Of a DNA stretch of 61,830 bases, positions 8,151 to 18,649 are shown piece after piece. The notes under the pieces were generated by a model. That model was given only the letters and a program-made list of their open reading frames with translations, did not search any database and had not been told where the DNA came from. A program made the translations under genes and the position numbers. Source of the DNA: Ramicandelaber brevisporus (Eukaryota; Kickxellomycota; Ramicandelaberales; Ramicandelaberaceae); NCBI GenBank assembly GCA_025201865.1, contig MU602683.1:1-61830 (forward strand), read 5' to 3'. Numbering within the stretch: the stretch's first letter is position 1; every line of letters begins with the position of its first letter.

Positions 8151-10832
8151 ATGCTGTGCCCAAAGAACCGGACACTGTCGTCCAATGAGCTCATTGCCGT
8201 CGAGAAGATGATGCTCACAGCCTTCGAGCGCCGGCGCAGTCAACTCGGCATGAACTTTGATGCATTTGCATGGTCCAACGCCGATCTGCTCGGAATCCTG
8301 CTCGCCATGTTCCTCGATGCCGGTGTAATGGACACACTCCAGCTCGATGCCAGTTCGATGCTCGACTTTGCGCTCGACGTCCAAGCTCATTACCTGGCAG
8401 TTCCGTACCATTCCTTTCTGCATGGCGTCGACGTTGTTGTCAAGCTGCACCATGTCATGATTACACTCGGCACAGCACAGTACTTGTCGAGATATGATGT
8501 TGCCGCCACGATGATTGCTGCACTGTGTCATGATATTGGACATCCAGGGTTCAACAATGCGTACCATGTCCACACAAAGCATGATCTGGCGCAGCGGTAC
8601 AACAACAAATCAGTACTGGAGAGGTATTCGTGCGATATCACAGCCGACTTGATCAAGAAGCACGATTTACTGAGGAACTTGGTGGGTGTTTACGATGAAG
8701 AGTATCTTGGGTCGCTGTATACAAGTCCGTTCACTTCGCCAAATCGAGTAGTGCTGTCGCCAGACCACAAGAGTACAGTAGGCAATACCAGTGAACCACA
8801 AGCACAGTCGTCGCTTGATCCATTGCTCTCGGTTTCGTCAGCTCAACAGCACTATCGACCACTTCAGCAACAACAGCAACAACAACCGCAACAACAACGG
8901 TTTGGCCAAGCATTGGCTCCACCATCGCCAGCCGTGTCAGCGTCTGTTCGCAAGAGACGTGCTGTCACTGAAGCTGCTAGTTCACCAGGTCCAACCAGCG
9001 GTGGCGCACTTCCAGCCACTGGATTCATGTTCAAGCGGTTTGCAGATGTGGCGTCCAAGTTCAGCGAGTCCATCACAGAGAGTATATTGCACACTGATAT
9101 GGATTTCCACTTTGGTGTCGCTGCACAGTGCGAGCAGCTGGTTGAACACATTGCACTGCAGCAAGAGTCGCTGTGCGACAGTGATGATGACGACGATGAC
9201 GATGATGGCGACACCATTGGTGGTGGCGGTAGCGATAGCGAGCAGAGCGCTGATGATGTTGGTGTTCAGATTCCAGCACGGAATGACAACAAGCGACACG
9301 TTTGTCAGCGCTGCACCAGTTTGAATACTGCGACGCCGATTCCAGTGCCATCTGGGCATGATTGCAGGGCAAATGGACACAGCATTCATCACCACAACGT
9401 ATCAAATGGCCATACCACCACCTCCACCCCAGTATCGTCAACAGTGTCTGCATCGTCTACGTTGACTGCAGGTACATTCTCTCTTGGTGTTCATGTCGCT
9501 GCTGCTCATCGCTCCGATTCTGTCGCATCCGCTGGCTCATCTGCCACTGGTAGTCAGATTGCTGTGCTCACCATTGCTCAGCGTCAAATGCTCTGCAACG
9601 ACCTGCTTCATGCTGTCGATGTCTTCAACACTGCTTTGCCGTGGCCATTGTGCAAGAAGTGGTCTGATGTCATGATCATCGAGTTCTTCAACCAGGGTGA
9701 CAAAGAGAAGGAGCACGGCATTCAAGTGTCGCCAGGCATGGACCGAGAAGTGAGCAGCCAGGCGAACATCAACATCAAGTTCTCAACTGTACTGGTGCGG
9801 CCGTTCTTCAAGACCATTGCAGAGTTGATTCCAGATAAGGATAACGGCATTTTGGAGAATTTGGACAAGAATCTGGAGCACTGGATGGCACACCTCAAAG
9901 AATCTGAAGAAGCACAGAAAGGCAAGGCAGCTGAATCAGCTACAACAGCACCGGCACCGGACGAGCAATCGCCTGCCCAGCAACAGCAGCAACATCAGCA
10001 GCATCAACAACATACGCCACAGCAACAACACCAAAATATGCCACAGCAGCAGCATCTTTACCAGCATCACCAGTATCAGCCACAGCCACAGCCACATCAT
10101 CCACAGTACTCACAGTCAAGCAGAGCTCACAGCGACGGACTCATTCCATCGTTCAGTCTTCCGTCAGTTTGCGACATTTATTCACTTACTGGTGGTAATG
10201 GTAGTCGCCGTCTGAGCATGGCTGCTGGTTCAATCGAACTGCCACCAGAGCGGAAACCACTCTGTGCCACAAGACGCCACTCATTCAGCGGCGGCAGCGG
10301 CGATGGTTCGTCAGACAGAGTTGGATTGGTTCCCACTACAGATTCTGGGAGTGCGATGGCAGCTGTCATGGACCATTCCCTTGGTTTGCTGAATTTGTCG
10401 CTCAACAAGAAGCACCATCATCATCACCACCATGGCCATGGCCATCACAGCCACCAGAATCAGCTACAGCAACAGCAGCAACCATCTAGTCTCGGTCGGT
10501 CCGATTCATTGAGACGACGCATTCATGGGATGGGCAGTGTGTCATTCACGCCTGAGTACAAACCCGCATCAGGCATTAAGTTGCTTCGTTCAGCTTCTGG
10601 GTCGCTGTTTACTGGTCACGAACGCCTGCTACGCCGCACAATGGGATCCGAGTCAACCGTTGTGACCAAAGGCACCTCAACCACCACGCACATTGGCATG
10701 ACAGGAGCCAGCTCTGCACTAGCAGCCTCAGCCTTCATGTGGCAGCCAGCCGACATTTCGACATCAACCTCAACACATTTGGAGACCATACCTGATACAC
10801 CTGGAGGCACCAACTCTGCAACTGAACCATAG
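8151..10832 (+). CDS. PDE2: Class I 3',5'-cyclic-nucleotide phosphodiesterase
   Basis: 893 aa. Hydrolyses cAMP (possibly cGMP) and so damps PKA signalling. The PDEase I signature is clear: YHSFLHGVDVV (~86-96), metal motif HDIGHPGFNN (~127-136), ESILHTDMDFHF (~307-318), and the late metal Asp in LLHAVDVFN (~484-492), followed by EFFNQGDKEKE and the helix ending LEHWMAHLK (~576). The catalytic domain is interrupted twice. One Gln/Ser/Pro-rich insert (~195-295) lies between the HD motif and HTDMDFHF. A second insert, with a long Asp run and His/Ser/Thr-rich sequence, lies before LLHAVD. The last ~310 residues are Gln/His-rich and disordered. The frame stays open upstream to 7731, but without an ATG and with pyrimidine-tract translation, so 8151 is the first usable start. 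Confidence 0.9.
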   Translation: MLCPKNRTLSSNELIAVEKMMLTAFERRRSQLGMNFDAFAWSNADLLGILLAMFLDAGVMDTLQLDASSMLDFALDVQAHYLAVPYHSFLHGVDVVVKLHHVMITLGTAQYLSRYDVAATMIAALCHDIGHPGFNNAYHVHTKHDLAQRYNNKSVLERYSCDITADLIKKHDLLRNLVGVYDEEYLGSLYTSPFTSPNRVVLSPDHKSTVGNTSEPQAQSSLDPLLSVSSAQQHYRPLQQQQQQQPQQQRFGQALAPPSPAVSASVRKRRAVTEAASSPGPTSGGALPATGFMFKRFADVASKFSESITESILHTDMDFHFGVAAQCEQLVEHIALQQESLCDSDDDDDDDDGDTIGGGGSDSEQSADDVGVQIPARNDNKRHVCQRCTSLNTATPIPVPSGHDCRANGHSIHHHNVSNGHTTTSTPVSSTVSASSTLTAGTFSLGVHVAAAHRSDSVASAGSSATGSQIAVLTIAQRQMLCNDLLHAVDVFNTALPWPLCKKWSDVMIIEFFNQGDKEKEHGIQVSPGMDREVSSQANINIKFSTVLVRPFFKTIAELIPDKDNGILENLDKNLEHWMAHLKESEEAQKGKAAESATTAPAPDEQSPAQQQQQHQQHQQHTPQQQHQNMPQQQHLYQHHQYQPQPQPHHPQYSQSSRAHSDGLIPSFSLPSVCDIYSLTGGNGSRRLSMAAGSIELPPERKPLCATRRHSFSGGSGDGSSDRVGLVPTTDSGSAMAAVMDHSLGLLNLSLNKKHHHHHHHGHGHHSHQNQLQQQQQPSSLGRSDSLRRRIHGMGSVSFTPEYKPASGIKLLRSASGSLFTGHERLLRRTMGSESTVVTKGTSTTTHIGMTGASSALAASAFMWQPADISTSTSTHLETIPDTPGGTNSATEP

Positions 10833-11174
10833 ATTTGCTTCAACAACACCAATACACTTCATCCTTTTTTACCTTAACCTTTTTCTCATATTTATTGTGA
10901 TAGATTGCTTCATTTCCTATACTTTTCCTATACTTTTCCATACTTTTTCATTTTATTTTACTGATTTCGATATATTGCCCAACTCATTAAACCACCTGAC
11001 TATGATTACTCACTTTTTTATCTGTTTTTGTACCCTGTTCATTTGAAACTTTATTATAGATTGCAAATTCAACTTTGGATGAAAAGTAAGAAAGAAAGAA
11101 AGTAAAAATAACTGAACCTGAATAAGAGGGGAAAATAGGTAAAAGGTGGAGGAGGAGGATGTTACGCAAACAAA
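10833..11174. other. Convergent 3' region between phosphodiesterase and kinase
   Basis: AT-rich, T-run-rich sequence between two convergent stop codons. It contains imperfect ctatacttttc repeats near 10919-10950. Presumably the two 3'UTRs and polyadenylation signals; no gene seen. Confidence 0.6.
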
Positions 11175-13133
11175 CTAATCTTCAGTTGGAGACTCACACT
11201 CAACAAACTCTTGAGTGTCACTGGAACTTGGAACGGTGACTGTAGAGTCAGCTACGGCAACTTCAATGGCTGGATTAGACTGAGTTTTCAAGGTGCTCAT
11301 TGCAGCCAGCAATCTAGTGCCCATCGTCTCGCCTTCTGCGCTGCCGCCACCGCCGCCGCTGCTGCTGCTATTGCTGCTGCCAGAGCCAAGCACCTTGCGC
11401 TTGAATGCACCGAGAGCAATCTTTGAGCGAATCAAGCCACGCAGCACATTAACTGGACTGAAGGCTCTCTTGATATCATCATCCGTAATCTCTGTGATCA
11501 AATTGGCGCAGTTCTCTGACTTGGATGGCAGCGGCTGCTCCTTACCGTCGTTGGTAAGCCAAGGAACATCTCGAATCTTTGAGACTGTAATGCGAGTGCG
11601 CGGATTCTTGTCCAGCATGCGCTCGAGCAGGTGGCGGAACTCGGCAGAGACGGGGACAGAGGCAGGGAAAGAGAGCTCGCTGTTGAGAATGGCTTCTGTG
11701 ATATCGTGGATGTTGGTGCCGTCAAAGGGCAGCTTGCCGAATGCCAGGCAGTAGAGAGTGACACCTAGAGCCCATACATCAACTGCACATGCTGAGCGGA
11801 ATGTAGATTTGCGAGTTGCGCTGCCGACACTGCCCACTGAAGAGGTTGCGCTTTGGCCACTGGTCAATACACCAACCTCCTCAGCATCCGAGTCGCCGTC
11901 AAACGAGGTTGCACTGACTGGTCTAAACATCTCTGGCGGCATAAACGCGGGAGTGCCTTGAGGAGTGCCAGTCGATTCATGGACACTGCCTGATGTCTCA
12001 CTCGAAAACATTTCCGAAGTGCCAAAGTCAGCATACTTGAGAACACCATCTTTGGTTCTAAGCAGATTGTCGGGCTTAATATCATGATGAATAATTCCGT
12101 TTGCGTGCAGATATTCGATACCGAGGAACATTGGACGGAACAATGCGCGGCATTCATCTTCGCTAAAGCGGGTGTCTGATTGCTCGCCAGCATTGATTTC
12201 CATGATTGAGCCCTTGTGGCACATTTCGAGAACCATGTACAAGGAATCATTCTCGGGATCATCCAGCACCTCAACAAGGCGCACAATGTGGGGATGGTCG
12301 AGCTTCTTCATGACTGCAACCTCTGTGCGAATGAGATCAAATGGATCTTCGGGTTCGGCTGACTGCTGCTGCTGTTGTTTGCGGAGCTGCATTGCACGAC
12401 CAAACAAGTTCATTGGAGGCGGAGATGGATGAGCAAACGGCCCACCTCCAACACGGCCTACTGGCGGTCCACCGCCGGATCGGTTGAACAGCAATGGAGG
12501 CGGTGGCGGAGTGTTTGGGCTGTTGCTGTTGCTGTTGCTGCCTACATTGAACAGCATTGGTGGGCGTGGTGGTGGTGGTGGTTGTTGTGGCGGACCAACG
12601 CCTGAACCAGAACTTGGCCCGACCGATAGCGATGGCGACTGCGACGCAGCTGGTGATCCAACTCTGAACAACATTGGCGGTGGAGGTGAAGGACGAACTG
12701 CTGCGAGGTTGAAGAGTGCTGGCGGTGGTCTTGGTAAGGCTGCTGCTCCTGCTGCTGCCGCGTCTGATGGACCGGGTATGATGTTGTGAAGCGGAGATGC
12801 TGCTGCTGCCATTGCGGCCGATGCTGTTGGCAATGCCGACATGGTTGTTCTAGGGCTGTTGAACTGACTGCTTCTGCTTCGCTGCAATGCCAGACGACGC
12901 AGCTTCGACTTGCTAAACTCTTTAACTGCATACTCTGTCTTGAGGTCGCCTGACCTGGTGTCGATGGCCAGGTGCACGATGCCATATGCACCCTGGCCAA
13001 GAACTCGGAGCAGTCTGTACTGGTTCAGAGTCTTTGTGTCGTCGTCCTCTTCAACCACTTGCGCATCTGTCGTCTCGCGCACGATATGCTTTGTCGAAGC
13101 CGGACTCAACACTGGCGGCGAAGCTGATGACAT
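11175..13133 (-). CDS. CaMKK/SAK1-like Ser/Thr protein kinase
   Basis: 652 aa. The family phosphorylates the activation loop of SNF1/AMPK-type kinases. Visible: Gly loop GQGAYG (46-51), ATP lysine in YAVKEF (K71), alpha-C Glu in RTEVAVMKK (E271), catalytic loop IIHHDIKPDNLL (348-358), DFG (369-371), GTPAFMPPEMF (393-403) and the C-lobe to PRTRITVSKIRDVPWL. Between beta3 and alpha-C (81-262) is a ~180-residue Ala/Ser/Pro-rich insert with five PPP-x-LFN-like units (PPPALFN, PPPMLFRV, PPMLFNV, PPPLLFN, PPPMNLFG). That is where mammalian CaMKK carries its Arg/Pro-rich insert. The HRD arginine is replaced by His (HHD). An acidic Ser-rich insert follows the APE-like motif. ATG at 13133. Assignment within the CaMKK/Sak1/Tos3 group is by eye. 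Confidence 0.85.
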   Translation of the reverse strand: MSSASPPVLSPASTKHIVRETTDAQVVEEDDDTKTLNQYRLLRVLGQGAYGIVHLAIDTRSGDLKTEYAVKEFSKSKLRRLALQRSRSSQFNSPRTTMSALPTASAAMAAAASPLHNIIPGPSDAAAAGAAALPRPPPALFNLAAVRPSPPPPMLFRVGSPAASQSPSLSVGPSSGSGVGPPQQPPPPPRPPMLFNVGSNSNSNSPNTPPPPPLLFNRSGGGPPVGRVGGGPFAHPSPPPMNLFGRAMQLRKQQQQQSAEPEDPFDLIRTEVAVMKKLDHPHIVRLVEVLDDPENDSLYMVLEMCHKGSIMEINAGEQSDTRFSEDECRALFRPMFLGIEYLHANGIIHHDIKPDNLLRTKDGVLKYADFGTSEMFSSETSGSVHESTGTPQGTPAFMPPEMFRPVSATSFDGDSDAEEVGVLTSGQSATSSVGSVGSATRKSTFRSACAVDVWALGVTLYCLAFGKLPFDGTNIHDITEAILNSELSFPASVPVSAEFRHLLERMLDKNPRTRITVSKIRDVPWLTNDGKEQPLPSKSENCANLITEITDDDIKRAFSPVNVLRGLIRSKIALGAFKRKVLGSGSSNSSSSGGGGGSAEGETMGTRLLAAMSTLKTQSNPAIEVAVADSTVTVPSSSDTQEFVECESPTED

Positions 13134-14525
<1,392 letters not shown>

Positions 14526-14724
14526 ACTAGCTGCTCACTTAGTTTTAGTTTTAGGTTTTTCTTTGATTTACAAAAAACAAAACCGTATTATATTACACTA
14601 TTTTAGCACTATTATTGGTATTAGTGCCATTGTAATTATCACCACAGGCCGATGTTAATAATAGAAAGGATAGAATTCAAACAAATGAAAATGAAAGAGA
14701 AAAAGTAAACTATTATAGAGGAAA

Positions 14725-16680
14725 TCATTGAACACCGTACTTGTCAGGAAGCAGTGTAACATTCTTGGCGAAAGACACTGGTGTGCCGTCAATTGAAGAC
14801 ACGACACTGGCAACATTGACGCCGCAGAAGGACCGTGTGCAGACAAAGTCAACCTGAACAGGGAAGAAGGCAGCTGCGTCATTCGCCCGGAATGTAAACT
14901 CAATTGTGCCGTTCGCATTGCCGGAGTCAATGAATGGAATGTGCCACTCCAATGCACCACGCTGGCGATTGAACTCGTAGTTGCCATCAACTGAGCTCAC
15001 AGATGGCTGCTGCTGAGTACCTGCCGGCAGCGGAATGGTGATGACAACGTCGCTGAATTCCAGAGCAGCATTGGTGAGCTCATACTCTGCAATGACTTCG
15101 GTGGTGCCGTCGCTGTTTACAGTTGGCCAGCACGTTATAGCCAGTGGAATGGCAGACTCGCTGTCGGCAACAAGACGCCACTTGAGCAATCCAACTGGCT
15201 GGTTGACTGGAAGGGACTTGGATGCATCGCGCAGTGTAAGAATGTTACGAGAGTTGTAAGCATTCTTGTCAACATTTGGATGAGTCTTGATTTGAATAGC
15301 CGGATCAGCCAATTGTCCCAAATTGATTGCCAAGTGGCCATAATCGGCATCATTAACCACAACAGTCAAGTTGCCAGTAACCTCAAACTTCTCCAGTCCA
15401 CCATCGTGATGAGTGATTGCGGATATCATCTCTTCAACGGAAACCGTAACTGGCTCGGACGGCTGAGCTGGAGCCGACACTGCTGCCGCTGCAGCTGTAG
15501 AAGAAGGCTGAGGACGCTCACCAAGTGACATTCGCTGAGTAGCCTCAGCAATAGCTTCTGCAGCTGGCTGAGCAGCAGAGTCCTTTGTTTTACGGCCGAG
15601 CTTCATGCCACGAGCACCTGATGAAGTTGACGGAGCAGCGTAAATGTCTGGAGAAGGAGAGATGCCGCCTCCGCTGCTGCCGCTGCCTGGACCTTCAATA
15701 TAATCATTGGTAGGGACTCCGTGATAGTCACTACCGAAGCCAGCGCCAGAAGATTGGATTGAACTGCCAAACTTAGCAATAGTACCAGCCAGCCCAGCAA
15801 GGCCAGGTCCACCTCCACCGTGACCAGATTGAGCAGCCAATCGTTGCTGCTCGCGTCGTTGCTGATCAAACATTTTGGCCTTGCGCTTCAGCTCTTCTTT
15901 AGCCTCCAGTTCCTTCAGACGCTGGGCTTCCAGCTGTCTATTCTCTTCGGCCGACTCCATCAGTAAAATGTCTCTAATCGAGCTTCTAGTGATTTTCTCC
16001 GAATGGCCCAGTGACACCACTTCGTCCAATGCACATAGCAGTTCAAAGCCATGAATCAATATCGCCTGCTCATCAGGTGGCTGGCAAATATCCAGAACCA
16101 CTCCACTTACAGTCTCCACTACTGTCATATCATGAATTATATTGGAATGCAGCGTGGTCACAAACACTAGATACACATTCTTATCTAATACCTGATACAA
16201 ATATCTAACTGAATCTGTCTCTAAACTGGTCCGCTTATTGCTGCTGCTGCCATTGCTTGATGATGAGGAGGATAAAGATGACGATGATGGGCGAGATGCT
16301 GCAACCAACTTGGGGAAGGATCCAACAAGCGCTTCAATGCGAGACCGTGGTATCTCAACAAACTGACGCGACAACAAGACTGTAATTATTCGAGTCAAAC
16401 ATCAAGTATAGTTAATCAACAACAATGATAAAAAGCACGAAGCAACACATGTAAATGTCAGTACTAGCCTTTTTTACACTGCAAAAGCAAGCAAAACAGT
16501 AAAGAAAAGAACACGAGGCAGATCTGCTCTTCCCTCAGTTCATCAGAGTGTAACGTGTAACATGCAAAGTGCACGTATGTAGATAGGGAGGGGGAGCATA
16601 TTGACAGCACTCTGAAGAGGTTTCGCATATACTTTACCTTTGCCGTCTTTTGTCGTCAACGCAATCGCCAGAATAGTCAT
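14725..16680 (-). CDS. RET2: Coatomer subunit delta (delta-COP), two exons
   Basis: Part of the COPI coat for Golgi-to-ER traffic. Exon 1 is 16680-16638 and encodes MTILAIALTTKDGK plus one base. Intron 16637-16380 (258 nt; donor GTAAAG, acceptor TACAG). Exon 2 is 16379-14725. The splice restores the family's N-terminus, ...GKVLLSRQFVEIPRSRIE, which matches the longin-fold start of delta-COP. The spliced protein is 565 aa. After the longin domain (~1-150) comes a charged linker helix rich in Glu, Lys and Arg (~165-210), a Gly/Ser-rich linker, and the C-terminal mu-homology domain (~315-565). An ATG inside the intron (16398) would give a false 557-residue start lacking the first beta strand. 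3' neighbour of RPL40, tail to tail. Confidence 0.93.
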
Positions 16681-17063
16681 TTTTGGTCTCTATCTGTCGT
16701 GTCTGTCTGTCTGTTACTACTTCTCGCACGCGAACGTTCTGATGCCTCTGCTGATACTGATACTGCTGCTGCTGTTGTAGCCAAAGTCAGTTGAAGAAGA
16801 ACAAAGCAAGAATAAAAATCAAGGCTGCAAGCAAGAGTTTGCGATCGGTGGAGAGCAAGCACTGATGCAGAAACAGAGAGAAGGAAAAAGACAGAGAGGG
16901 TGGGATTCCCGTGAGGCGACGTGTCCTGATTTCGTTGTCTGCCACCAAAAATATACTACTGCTGCACTGCACTGCACTTGACTCGACTCGACTCGACTCC
17001 ACTAGACTCCACTGGACCCACCCACGCGCAGAACAGACACGTCTCTTCCCTTCTCCCATAGGA
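16681..17063. other. Divergent promoter: delta-COP / IPK1
   Basis: 383 bases between opposite start codons. It includes an ACTCG minisatellite (16978-17014). CCCATAG directly before the IPK1 start (acceptor-like, ending about 17061) could mark a leader intron. No gene seen. Confidence 0.5.
16978..17014 (+). repeat. ACTCG/ACTCC minisatellite
   Basis: Tandem gactc units (four exact, then diverged) upstream of IPK1. Confidence 0.75.
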
Positions 17064-18332
17064 ATGACGGATAATACAGGTGTCCAAGTAGTCAGGATAC
17101 CGGCGTTGCTGGATAGCAAGCTCTGGCACTATCGCGGCGAAGGCAATGCGAACATAGTGTTGAGTTATGCTGGCATGCACTCCAATTTCCGGCCAATTGT
17201 GCTGCGGCTGCGCAAAGTCATGCTTGACAAGGCCAGCACACCTGTAGAGCTCGATGTCATGTACGCCAGAGATGTGATCAGTCCGTTACTTGGCTCTCAG
17301 TACGTGGCTCCAGTAGTGCTGCTGGCGATGAACAGAGAGTTTCTGATGGAGATTGCAGATAGAATACGAGAGCAGCGACCAGAGAAGCGTCGGCATTCAG
17401 ACATTGATACCGATCAGCATGCAGCCATCGTGAGCGCTGACTTGATGTATCCACCTACGTACCGTGCCACAGATGAAAACGTGAAACCAGAAATGCTTAT
17501 CCAGGTTGAGATTAAGCCCAAGTATGCAGTTGCACCGGGTGGAAGTGGACCGCAGCCATGCCGATCATGCTTGATGCAGTATTACAAGTCGAACAGCAAT
17601 ATACAGCCAAAGACATGCATGCTTGGACTCTACTCAGATGACAATACTGTGATACAGAAAACAGTTTCTGGCTTGCTCAGCAATCCACAAAAGTACATGA
17701 GTATTAGAGTCAACAATGAACACTTTGACCAAGCAAACTCTATTCAGCAAGGGCAATTGGCCAAGTACTTTGGTGTTTCCAGCAACAATGTCGAAGACCA
17801 GCTCAGTAGTGTCATTACAAATTGCGTTATCCAGAGCAACATTATGCATAAACTTAAGGCTGTTCAACATCATCTATTACCACTGGGATACGCTGGTTTG
17901 GAAGCTGCAGTCAACTCTCAATGTCCTCCTCCGCACTTACAGCAGCCGTCCATCTCTGATTATATCGCTGCGATCACTGCATCGACACCAACAGAGTCGC
18001 CACTCACAGCTGAACAGCTACAGGTGGCTGTGAATCAGTTTTTGGTGTATCATACTGTAAAGGACTGCTCAGTTTTGCTCACAGTTTCTTCAATTAACAA
18101 TTCAACTGAATCGGATATAGCATCAGCAGCAACAGTCCACAATGAACTGGATGCTCTATGGCAAAACTCCGAGCCATTCGATGGAAAGTGGGATTATGAC
18201 GCGAGTGCAAGGGTTGTTGATCTCGATATCAAACCCATCTCTCGATTACAAAAATACTTTGACACTGAGCGCGCTACCAAGATACACTATGCCAACACTG
18301 GCGCGACATTTACCTGCATTAATAACACCTAG
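17064..18332 (+). CDS. IPK1: Inositol-pentakisphosphate 2-kinase
   Basis: 422 aa. Phosphorylates InsP5 at the 2-position to make InsP6, which supports mRNA export and phosphate signalling. Visible: W-x-Y-R-GEGNANIVLSY (~21-35), the nucleotide-binding start of the family; LRLRK (~50); the EIKPKYAV motif (~148-155), the IPK1 hallmark; and PCRSCLMQYYK just after, which matches the family's metal/substrate region. Length lies between the yeast (281) and human (491) enzymes. The ATG at 17064 is the first in frame. The preceding CCCATAG resembles a splice acceptor, so a leader intron is possible. Divergent from delta-COP. Confidence 0.88.
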   Translation: MTDNTGVQVVRIPALLDSKLWHYRGEGNANIVLSYAGMHSNFRPIVLRLRKVMLDKASTPVELDVMYARDVISPLLGSQYVAPVVLLAMNREFLMEIADRIREQRPEKRRHSDIDTDQHAAIVSADLMYPPTYRATDENVKPEMLIQVEIKPKYAVAPGGSGPQPCRSCLMQYYKSNSNIQPKTCMLGLYSDDNTVIQKTVSGLLSNPQKYMSIRVNNEHFDQANSIQQGQLAKYFGVSSNNVEDQLSSVITNCVIQSNIMHKLKAVQHHLLPLGYAGLEAAVNSQCPPPHLQQPSISDYIAAITASTPTESPLTAEQLQVAVNQFLVYHTVKDCSVLLTVSSINNSTESDIASAATVHNELDALWQNSEPFDGKWDYDASARVVDLDIKPISRLQKYFDTERATKIHYANTGATFTCINNT

Positions 18333-18649
18333 TTAAGCGCACTAATACTCCATAACTATTTTAATTGTATTGAGATTAGACTCTGCTCAGAGTTTGAAGC
18401 CGGGAAAGACTGTGCCTTCACAGCTGGATCGGATATCAAAATCTGTTCTGCCTTTCTCCTCCTCTCGTATATTGTAAGTAGGTAGATTCTCATGCAATGC
18501 CACAAGTGTAGTGTTCGATTTCTCCCGTCGCACCTTTTCTTTGTTATTGCCCAAAATACACACAAACAAATAAAACAAATACCAGCAACAACAACAGCAA
18601 CAACAGCCAAATCATCAGAGTAGCAGCTGGTCAAACTTACCTATAATTT
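18333..18649. other. Gap between IPK1 and SFI1, with a possible small minus-strand frame
   Basis: Holds the IPK1 3' end and the SFI1 promoter. The minus strand has a frame ending at 18387 with balanced composition (…NLPTYNIREEEK…FPGFKL) after a Cys run and a hydrophobic stretch, but without an ATG. A consensus donor AGGTAAGT lies on the minus strand near 18639. I cannot build a complete gene from this. Confidence 0.25.
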
